Made by a program: the position numbers and the translations under genes
Notes under the pieces: model-generated
Told to the model about the DNA's origin: nothing
The model's database searches: none
Seen by the model: only the letters and a program-made list of their open reading frames with translations
In this document: piece after piece, positions 55,337 through 64,000 of the stretch
Position numbering within the stretch: position 1 is the first letter of the stretch
Layout: every line of letters begins with the position of its first letter
DNA from: Coriolopsis trogii
Taxonomy: Eukaryota > Basidiomycota > Agaricomycetes > Polyporales > Polyporaceae
NCBI GenBank assembly: GCA_020543525.1
Contig: JAHYIO010000004.1
Coordinates: forward strand, 1,984,001-2,048,000
Direction: 5' to 3'
DNA: 64,000 bases

Positions 55337-58158
55337 CTATGGAGATGTCGGCGGAGCTTCCTCAACAGGGATACGAGGTGCAACATGATGAAGTGACTCG
55401 TCGACGATCTTGTGCTTCCGAGGGGGTGTCGAAGACAGTCGATTAGATCCGGATGCGAGCTGAACAGTCTCGGCTAGGACCGGTGGCCTATCAGCGGCCC
55501 CTGATATACATCTATCCAAAGGGTGAGGTTCGGAGGACGACACGCCGTATATACCAGGCTGTTCAGCCACGGACAAAGCATCTGCATCGTTGTTCAGCGA
55601 GGGCTCCGTCGCATGCGTAGGGTCGGCAGCAGCTGAGTCACTTGACTCTACCTCGACGGTCACAGTTGTCAGGCGCAAGACTGGGACCAAAGTCTCACAG
55701 ACTTCCGGCGGCGCATCCCTGGCCTTGCTCCCAGCCTGAATATTGAGTGACGTTGCATCACAGCCGTGTTGACCAGACCCCTCGAACGGCATGGCTGCAT
55801 CCGACGGAGTTCGCGCTTTTTGTACCCGTTCTACATCCTGTGTTCCATTCCCGATTGTAAGCCCAGATCAAAATACAGCCAGAGTAACAAATTCGCACCT
55901 GCTGAGGCGATGTGAGACCGAGTTCACCATTCCGCATCCCTCGTATCCATTCGCTGTTGGCGTACAACATCGAAAATGGACGGTGCGACCCATCCCCTTC
56001 ATACGCATCGAGCAGTCGACCCAAGCCCTTGACAAGTTCCCGGGAGAGTACTCCACATCCACTCCCATGAATGCGCAGCGTGTCCAGGAGGTCATCCACG
56101 TATTCTTCATATGCTGTCCACTGCCGCAAGAACAGAGCATTCCCAAAGTCCATGAAGGCATGGCGTGTGTAGGCGCGAATGATGTCGACCGTCTTCGTTT
56201 CCTCGGGATCGGCTTCAATCTTGGCCTGCGTCGGGATGCACGTCATCAGCAGAATGTGTAAAGCACGAACGTAGACTTTCGTGATCGAGGAATTGGGCGT
56301 CGAATGGTGATGGGAAATGAGACGGCTTGTGGCCAGAGCAACTGCGAAATGTGTGTGAGTGCTGAGAATCACGATAAATTGTATGTGCAGCTTACGATAT
56401 CGGCGCGTCACGATGTTCAGCGGGAGCGTGCGGCCCTGCATGGTCGCTAGCTGAAAGCGCGCTTCAAACAGAATATCTGACTGATATTCTTCCTCTGACG
56501 GCCAAGCGGGATGCTTGGTTTCACCCAACGCGACCGCCAAAGTCGTCAGTGCAAGATTGGCACTTGACGAATCAGGCGGTAATCTTGATCCATTGAGATA
56601 TGGCTTAACACAACCAATCAAGCTGGAGTCGTGATGAAAATGTGATATAAGTAACATGGCGGTACCGAAGGCGGCAGATGTCTGATACGTCCAATGGTTA
56701 TCGTCGTTCCCAGCCCCACCTCGATGGTGCACATTCTCCGCCTCAATCTGAAGGAAGCACTGGGTTGCGTCGTAACGGTTTAGTTCCAAGATGCACGGAG
56801 TGGCAGTATTGAGGTAGGAAACGTCCATCGTGGTCGTGTAGGTGGTGACAATAGTGGCCACATCCAGCCTGCCCTTCGTATCTTCGAGCAGCTTCCGCTC
56901 ACGTGAACTCCATGCTAAAACCTCCACGAAGTTGGGGACAAAACGAGCTGACCGTGCGCAGAACGAGCTAAGTGTTGGGCGAGAATGCTCCCACTGCTCA
57001 GAGAGGCTTTTGAGGTATGCGAGGAGCAGACGTGATGCAGCAGCGACCAGCTGAGTACCAATGCGTATGATCTCGAAAACAGCCCGTGATGCCGGTGACA
57101 CATACGAGCAGCCAAAGACAATGGACGGAAGAACGGTCGTTGTGACAGTGAAGAGAAGTAGGATGCCAACAAAGATTGACGCTATGGAGGCGACCGTACG
57201 GTTCAAGTGCCAGAGAAGAACGAGGAGGCCGGCGAAGAATAGGACCGATGCGACCTGCAGCAAGACTGGGAGGAAGGCAACAATCGCCTCGACGCGCCAT
57301 TTGATCAAGTTGTTGAGGCGGTGTTGTCGGAGGCGCGCAGTTTGGCGTGAATTGCCGGACAAGCCGGAGCTGTACTCGTTCAACCATTGCTTGACAAGGA
57401 TGCCGACGGAGGCGGCAGAAAGGCTGAAGATGAGGCTGGAGAACCAGAGTGCGTTCAACCAGACGGCCCACTTGGGGACTGAGGGGGAAGGAGAGGGCAC
57501 GGCAGCCCGAGTCGTGGCAGGAAGGGTAGAGTTGACGAAGCGATCATTCACCGTGAAGCTGCCCAACTGAGCGGATATCCGCTCGAGTGCGTCGAGGACG
57601 GGGTCGGGGGATTGAGGTGTGAGCATAGAATATGATTGGACGTTGAATGCGGTTAAGATTGCGGAGAATAGACCGGCCTGTTGCATTCCCTTAAGATGGA
57701 GAGCGCGTGCAAAGTGTAGGGGACCTACGTAGACGAGTAGCGTATCGATCTCGCTATTCCATCTCTTGACATTTTCATCACTGTAGCTCTTGACCGCATC
57801 TGCTAGTTTTGTCCATGCTTTCGCTCTATCATCCTCGTTACACCCGGACCTCGCATTACTATCGTGCCAATAGTTCTAAAACAGAGTCCGAGCTGTTGAT
57901 CATCAAACCATGTTGCACATCAGAGAATACTCACATAAGCGGAGGGCAAAGACCACGGTAGGTCAGGTATGTCCTAAAGCGCGGTTGAAGCTATCAATGA
58001 AGTCGTATGAATCCTTAACTCACATCCGGTATTAAGGAACCCGCATTCTCATGCCCACCCTCAACGTCTGGGACTGCATCTCCAGGCGAGTCAGCCCCGG
58101 CATTGTTCTCGGGCAAAAGTGAGTCGGGATTGGCAGTAGGGTGCGAAGTAGTCGACAT
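55337..58158 (-). CDS. DUF6535 membrane protein
   Basis: Six exons give about 848 aa: 58158-58024, 57973-57935, 57875-57729, 57677-56396, 56341-55899, 55837-55337. The start MSTTSHPTANPD precedes a short linker, then CNEDDRAKAWTKLADAV, RWNSEIDTLLVY and AGLFSAILTAFNVQSY, the hallmark of DUF6535. Transmembrane segments follow: ALWFSSLIFSLSAASVGILV with KQWLNEY, AIVAFLPVLLQVASVLFFAG, and a third around IASIFVGILLLFTVTTTVLP. The large C-terminal part is helical and ends in a Ser/Pro-rich tail. Function is unknown; the family is greatly expanded in Agaricomycetes. Compared with the paralogue at the right edge, the C-terminus stops early because of a local deletion. Confidence 0.85.
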
Positions 58159-59639
58159 GGACGGTGAGGACAGGAGGGCAGCGATGGGACGACCCGTGGG
58201 CTGCGGACGAGTGCAGCGTGGTCAAAGTGCGGCCTCTCCATGAGGATACTTATTCGGATCCAAAGATGAGTGCCACGTGACCGGGATCCGGGCCTTGTCA
58301 GCCGTGTCGTCCACGGGCTCTTCGTCTCTCCCCGCCGGGGACCTCGTACACTGAAGCCTTCCATTCACGCACGAGTGTCAGCGCTTCAGCTTCAGCTTTG
58401 ATCATCGCGCACGGTCATGCCATTCTGCATACGCATCCTGAGCGTATATATCACCTATGTTCTCTCAGCATCTGTACAGGACGGTGAGCACACAGGACGT
58501 GCTAGCGTGCGCTTCCAACTTGTTTCGTCTATATCAACATCCGAGCGTCCTCTCCTCGGATGCTATTTCATGCTCAAACACGACAGCCCCAGAAAGCCAG
58601 ACTTCCATGCGCTGACCACCTTAATTCACTCGCCTGCCCATTGGCTGCGGGCATTCTGCCACGCTCGCGCGCGCGTCCACACTCTCTCCAGGCTTCCAAT
58701 CCGCCGCGGTCCGAGGTAGACAGCGCATCCCGGCGCAGTACCAGAAGCTGCACCAAAGGAGTGCGGTCGCTCTTGTCATGAAACAGTCGGTGAGGGCCTT
58801 GACGACTATACGGTAGCCCTAACGCATGCGGGAACTACGGTGTACAGACACGATTGATCAGGGACGGCATCTGGAGCAGAGCAACTAGTTCATTGTCGGA
58901 CGAACCACAGAAGAACTCACCTGGAGGGTGCGGGATCATACACGTCCTGTTCTGACTCACTTTGCCCTTGGGCACCAGCGCGCTACCGCCTCCAGGTCCG
59001 CACGAGTCCTAAAAGGTAGGCATTGGCTTGCTCGTCCCGCGCGCAAGGCGCGGTATCGCGAAGTCTGCGCGCACGGACATCGGCTTTGTTCCCGTCTTCG
59101 GCACGAGATGCGCAACTCCATAGCCGAGTTGGGCGTTGAGATCGAGGATAAGGCCATGCCGAGGTACACCAATCTCGCCGCGAGCAAATTGATATCTGGG
59201 ACGTGTGTGGATCGTTAGCCTTCTGTTGCCGTGAAAAGGGAGAGATGGGACCGCATAGGTACCTGCTGAGGCGATGATACCCATGACGGGAGTGTCCCAG
59301 TCATCGGACGTGCGCCTGTAGTGGGCAGAGGAGATAATGGCGGCCTTACGGATACGGCAATACGCCTCTGAGAAACGAATGACTTGCTCATGCAGGCGCT
59401 TGGACACGGCGGCAGAGAGTAATAAGCAGAGCACAGTTGATAGCGCTGCAGCATATGCGGACCGCGAGCGTAGAGTCCGAGGTCTGTTTCGACGGCTTCG
59501 AAACCAATGTGGGGACGTAGAGGTGAAGACTGCTGTCTTCATCATCTGAAATAGAGCAACAGAAGGAGGACAGACGTCACGACGCAGAGAGGCCGCCACA
59601 GCGAAGGGCCAAGCGCAGCACAAAAGGGTCACACAAACA
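58159..59639. other. Intergenic, no gene supported
   Basis: The presumed promoter of the DUF6535 gene occupies the first few hundred bases. A minus-strand open frame of 207 codons (59,009-59,632) has no recognisable domain and an Arg/Ser/Ala-rich composition typical of chance frames; I do not call it. Confidence 0.4.
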
Positions 59640-60220
59640 GGCGAGGTGGTCTACATGCTCTCCGGCGTCCCTATCCTCCGCTACATCGAAGCCGTAGTCC
59701 GAGTTCCGCGCCGCCTCTTGGAACAGGTACCAGAAGCTGAGCGTCATCTCGCTCTCCTCGTAGTCGATCCCATAGTACCCAGGAAGAGCGGTGTATGCCG
59801 GGAGCAGCGTCTGCACCGAATGCGCCACGAGCGGCAGAGGAGAGGAGAGAGAAAACAGGGATTAGGGCTGCTGGTGTACTTGTGAGCGCGCGGCGATGTT
59901 CGTCGCGAGGTACATCGCGCAGGGGTCGCCGGGCGCAACAAGCGGCGTACAATGCGGTTGAGATATCAATCTGACGAAGTTGTCTGATCTTAGTAGTGGG
60001 TCGAAGCGCATGGGACCGGGATCGGCATACCGTGGATAGTCTCTTGCGTGACGGAGCCAGAGCAGTGGAGGCTCTGCGACGACCCACGTTCCAGTAGCGT
60101 CCGAGACAACGGAGTTGGTGAGGAGTGCATACAGCGTGTCAGAAGCCGGGATGAACGCTTGCTCGTTGGCATGGGGTGAAGGCGATTCCATGGACGAGAG
60201 GTGTGAGATCGCTGTTGTCG
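59640..60220 (-). pseudogene. Decayed inverted copy of importin exons 6-7
   Basis: Minus-strand fragments match the importin gene: ANEQAFIPASDTL (compare YDEQAFIPASDTL at 4.4 kb), a degenerate LWL stretch, CAMYLATNIAARSQVHQQP, then YTALPGYYGID with EESEMTLSFWYLFQEA and NSDYGFDVAED. Frameshifts separate the pieces and the ends do not continue into other importin exons. It is a dead partial copy about 55 kb from, and inverted relative to, the source gene. Confidence 0.8.
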
Positions 60221-61099
60221 TGAAACAGTTACTAAAGGAGCACAGGAAGGTCGGCGACCAATATGGAGCGTAATTAGGAGGCAGCCCATGGGTGGCCTCA
60301 GCGCCACGATACGCGGTCACGATGCTCGCGAGCGCAATAGTCTGCCTCGGACTGTATGCCCACAACAGCTCTGGTCGCGCTGACGCCCTTCGCAGACGGA
60401 GGGAAGGTGCGTGTGACACCGACTGCGGGGTTGGGGCTGCCTGATACAGAGACTTTCGGTGCACCTGTCAGTGGGTGTCATACCGTCGTACATGAGACCA
60501 TGTGTCGCTTGAGGAAGGGGGTCGTCGCCGGTGGGGATGACTCGAATAGAGAGAATCGCACCCTTGGAGAGCTCGTCGAGAGCACTGTTGATATGTGGAG
60601 ATAAGCATCAGGAGCGGAAGGCAGGTCAGGGACCAGGACTGAGTGAGAGAAGGGAGAGCGTACCGTTTCTTCCAAGGAAGATGAGTATGCTCATATGTCC
60701 GAGCTCAATGATGTCAACGCCCGTTACTCCGTCCAACGTTCTTTGACCACTGGACTCCCAATGCAGGTTTGGAGATCACGAAGTAGGCTGTGGAGTCAGA
60801 TTGTGGTGAGAATCTTGTCTATCGCGACTCGGAGTTCCGAGCTGCAAACATCTTGTACTCACAGTCTGCATGAGCTAAGAGGAGCATGTACCAGGCGAAG
60901 AATAGCAGGATCGGGCTGAGGCTACCGGGAATGTAGGAGAACATGCTGGTAGAAGTGGATGGTTTCGACTGCGGGTTGAATCGTTGCTGAAATGAGCGAC
61001 CAGCAAGAGGTTGTCTGTGATGAGGAAAAGGCGGATATGGCGGCGCACAGGATGTCGGAAGGATGAGCGAGAGCACGAGAGTGAGCGTGCACAACCTTG
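60221..61099. other. Intergenic, no gene supported
   Basis: Several short frames on both strands. One minus-strand stretch near 60,880-60,950 contains a hydrophobic run (SLSPILLFFAWYMLLLAH) that may be a remnant of a membrane protein. Nothing is firm enough to name. Confidence 0.4.
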
Positions 61100-64000
61100 A
61101 GCCTCAGCCAGACCTCCGACCGGTCCGAGTCGTGCCGGGAATACCCGGGAGCGCGCTGACTTGGCCTCTTCCTCCTCCTGGCTCTCCGAGTCGCTCATGC
61201 TCGAACAAGCTTGACTGGCGCCCCTTGTCTCCTCCCCTTCTCTGCTCATCTCACCTCAAGTACTCGGTGTCCCTCGAACTGGCTTTCTCTAGGACAGAGC
61301 TCGCAGTGCCAGTTCGAAGTTCGGCTCCCCTCCAAGATCCGGCCCCAAGCCAATGCGCACCTGCACGTCCCGGGAACGCATGGCCCTCACGCAGCTTGCT
61401 CGGGGTGGGAGGACAACTCTCTGCGTTGGTGCCGCGATTCTTGGCAAGTCGACGGCCGTCTTCGCTCTGCCGGCGCCGGTGTCCGTCTCAACTCAGTTGT
61501 GCAGGTATCCGCCGATGATGTAGTACTCCTCCGACATGCATTCCCTGCCTGTCCTTGGACACCGCCGGCCTGACCATCATCCATCGCCCGAATTCTGATG
61601 AGTTTCTAACCACGGGCCAAGCATTGCTCCTTTCATGTCCTGAACATAGGCATAGAGCTGGCAGTCCTTCAACGTCGCCTATCGCCTTGTGCGTTTGCGC
61701 TCTGACATTCGTCATCAACTCTCTCATGAGAATGACTATTGATGTTGCAGACCGATTTGTCCAGGGGGTTGGACTGACGAGGGCAATCGTACCGTCGCCC
61801 ATGGGTTCGGCAGTGAACACCAACGCTACTTCTGTATGTGGAGCTCACTAGCATCTTTGAATTGCTGGCGCGAGGTGAGTCTCCGGAGCGTGTGCTCAAC
61901 ATAAGGATACGGATGGCTCCCCAGCACCGGCTGATTCCAGGTAAGTATCCTCGGTTGTCCCTTCTATGCATTTGGCTGCTGGTCTCAGGCGAAGCCTCGT
62001 ACATGTCATTTTAATGCTGACGCGTGTCCACCAACTGACACGAGCTGGAATCACCGCAACGATTCCCAGAAGCAGCGCAATCCGCCGTCCTTCACAGCGA
62101 TCATTCCTTGCCACCTCCTTGCTCCTGGCGTCTTATCTCTGCTTTTTGTAGACCACTGCGACCTTGCGCTACACTTTGATCGTCCTCCGGCCGGCTTTCT
62201 GATGTCTAGAGCCTTGCGCGCATGCACAAATAAACTCAGAGTTCCTGCGACTGCGGACGAGCATGGAGAAGCTCGCTGCGGCTCCTTGCTCTCCCGGTCC
62301 GGCGGAAGAGGCCGCCAACAGAGATCCATGGTATTGTGTCGCATGGCAGCGCAACGTCACGCTCTCGCCGGTATGTACCACGTATAAATGCGGACCTTTC
62401 CTCGCTATTGCGGCCATGAAGCGAGGATAACAGCTCATCATCTGTCCGAGCCCAGGCCAAGTAACGGGGTTCGGTGCGCATACAATCTGTTCGCTGTCCC
62501 TGCTCGCTCATGACTGGTGCTCGAGCAGGATGGTGCGCCCTGCTCACCCTTCAACATGTCAGTGGTTTCTGGATGGCAGCTCCGACGGCCTGTCACACCA
62601 TCCCGCTTACGGCCAAGATTCCTTGCTATGGCGATCCGGATGTGTCTCGCGATATGACGCGGTCGCGCACACGACGTAGCAAATGCACTTGGCCAGCGGG
62701 TGGGGGACACGCAGATAGTCTGGATGTACGATGGGCCATGCGGTGCGCAGAGCTGTATCTACCTTCAAGTGCGTCCTGCATGAGTTTGAAGGACTTCGCC
62801 TGTCGAATGCACGTCATAAACGTGTACGAGTAATGTGACTCTGTGCCAGCTCGCGTTGCTGGTGTCGCGGGTGAATTATCGTGTATTTCATACGGAGACG
62901 GTTACATAGGGTAGAGCGCGGGAGAGTGGCTAACGGCGAGAGGCAAGAGTACATAGGCACTGCGGTTCAGAAGCATGGGTCCGGGACAGGGTGAGCATAC
63001 ATATCGAACAACCATGCTCCAGGCATGTTTTGGGGACGAGGCATGGACGACAGAGTGAGATGGGACAGTTATGAGACGAAACGAGACAGAGACGCAATAC
63101 AGTTACACAGACGAGAGAAAGCACATACGGGTACGTAAGTACATGGAAACAGTAATACTGCACACACGGCGGAGGAGAGAATGAACTTGAGAGTAGGGCT
63201 CGTAGCAAAGAAATGTTCAAGCCAGCGTTGAATCACGAACGCCGGATACGACGAGGAATCAGGAATCAGCATCCGGAAGCATGACGTTAATCCGAAGTCT
63301 CCGCATGGTCGCAAGGGTCTCCAACCACGAACGACGAGCCACCCGCGTCAGCAGGGACGTGGGCACCGGGAGGTGCGCTAGGTGCAACGCCATCACGAGC
63401 TGCACTCTGAGTTGCAGGATCACCAGCAAGTCCAGCGGCAAGTGGTCCGCCATCCGACTCGGACGCAGACACGGACTCAGACTCGCGCTCGCTACCGCAT
63501 GCAGTCTCTGGCATTGCTGCAGGGTTGCGAGGCTCGGAGGACGCAACGACGTGCCATCCGGCCGCGTCCGTGCCTTGAGACGGCGTTAGGCTGCTCCCCG
63601 CATCCGCAGCAACTTCAGCGACAGCTGGATCTCCTCCGTCAGACGCAATGCCCTCAAGGGTTCGATGCAAGCCTCCGCTGGAGGGCCCATGAGCATCCGG
63701 CTCGTTCAATCCATCAGCACCAACGCGAGGTTCACCAGAGGACATCGTCTCGGGTGGAATGGATTTGACTGTGCTCAGAGCCAGCCCGGGATCTTCGCGA
63801 GCGTTGGACGGGACATGCGGTGTCTGCGATATGGCCTGAGGGATACGGGTGCTGGCAGACTGGGATGAGGCTCGAACAGGAGTACCTCCGAGCGGGAGAG
63901 AGACGTATGGAGTGGCAGTGTCAGAGGATGTTGGTGGAGATTCCTCGACAATTTCCGGGACGTGAGGTGGAACATGATGAAGTGACTCGTTGACGATCGT
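61100..64000. repeat. Segmental duplication copy 2
   Basis: Direct, diverged counterpart of 52,600-55,336 and continuing beyond the window. Small insertions and deletions are frequent, and plus-strand frames are broken in both copies, so most of the unit appears non-coding apart from the minus-strand DUF6535 tail at its right end. Confidence 0.75.
63287..64000 (-). CDS. C-terminal tail of a second DUF6535 protein (partial, runs off right edge)
   Basis: An open minus-strand frame enters at the window edge (TIVNESLHHVPPHVPEIVEE, matching KIVDESLHHVAPRIPVEE of the complete paralogue) and continues through PETMSSGEPRVGADGLNEPD and GDPAVAEVAADAGSSLTP to a stop at 63,287. It is Ser/Pro/Ala-rich and probably disordered. 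It shows the longer C-terminus that the 55.3-kb copy has lost. The membrane domain must lie to the right of the window. Confidence 0.6.
   Translation of the reverse strand, partial: TIVNESLHHVPPHVPEIVEESPPTSSDTATPYVSLPLGGTPVRASSQSASTRIPQAISQTPHVPSNAREDPGLALSTVKSIPPETMSSGEPRVGADGLNEPDAHGPSSGGLHRTLEGIASDGGDPAVAEVAADAGSSLTPSQGTDAAGWHVVASSEPRNPAAMPETACGSERESESVSASESDGGPLAAGLAGDPATQSAARDGVAPSAPPGAHVPADAGGSSFVVGDPCDHAETSD

Noticed and set aside
59009..59632. 207-codon minus-strand open frame
   Set aside because: No recognisable domain, atypical composition and no intron signals; it lies between decayed duplications.

Overview
The window is nuclear DNA of a basidiomycete fungus, most likely an Agaricomycete and perhaps a polypore-type wood decayer. 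The evidence is dense GT-AG introns of about 50-60 nt inside conserved proteins, families largely confined to Agaricomycetes (DUF6535, KDZ transposase with CxC2 cysteine cluster, fungal TET/JBP dioxygenases, an EF-hand/ZZ-finger protein) and GC-rich coding sequence. The species cannot be named from sequence alone.

Layout. 0-2 kb: a 5'-truncated copy of the EF-hand/ZZ gene. 2.4-7.7 kb: a complete 21-exon importin-13-like karyopherin, followed at 7.9-8.4 kb by a decayed partial copy of itself. 9.3-10.7 kb: a multi-pass membrane protein. 11.3-12.8 kb: a decayed gene resembling PD-(D/E)XK nucleases. 13.2-15.6 kb: a 14-exon MFS transporter (allantoate permease type) with a 9-nt micro-exon. 16.0-17.0 kb: a 955-bp MITE-like element.

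17.8-51.7 kb, minus strand: one host gene (helical N-terminus, EF-hand, C-terminal ZZ fingers) torn apart twice. A 2.0-kb TA-flanked element carrying pieces of a plasma-membrane H+-ATPase sits in one of its 54-nt introns (21,305-23,302). A 27.2-kb giant DNA transposon sits in one of its exons (23,757-51,005). The giant element has about 0.94-kb inverted repeats and an 8-bp target duplication, and removing it with one duplication copy restores the host reading frame.

Inside the giant element, in order: left TIR; an arm packed with CCGCGCGG palindromes; a repeat-bearing cargo gene split by a young Ty1/copia retrotransposon with near-identical LTRs; a zinc-cluster/coiled-coil gene; a faint Hsp70-like remnant; a 942-aa cargo gene; a TET/JBP 5-methylcytosine dioxygenase; a KDZ transposase with CxC2 domain 61 bp downstream; a small unknown gene; a second palindrome arm; right TIR. 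A transposon encoding both a transposase and a methyl-CpG oxidase, with ends crowded with triple-CpG palindromes, suggests methylation-controlled mobility. KDZ-TET/JBP association is known from fungi; the palindrome arms and the extra cargo are the parts that look least described.

51.7-64 kb: a DUF6535 membrane-protein gene (55.3-58.2 kb) and a diverged direct duplication of its 3' neighbourhood (52.6-55.3 kb against 61.1-64 kb). The second copy's DUF6535 gene runs off the right edge, and another decayed importin fragment lies between the copies. Segmental duplication and transposition have shaped most of the window.
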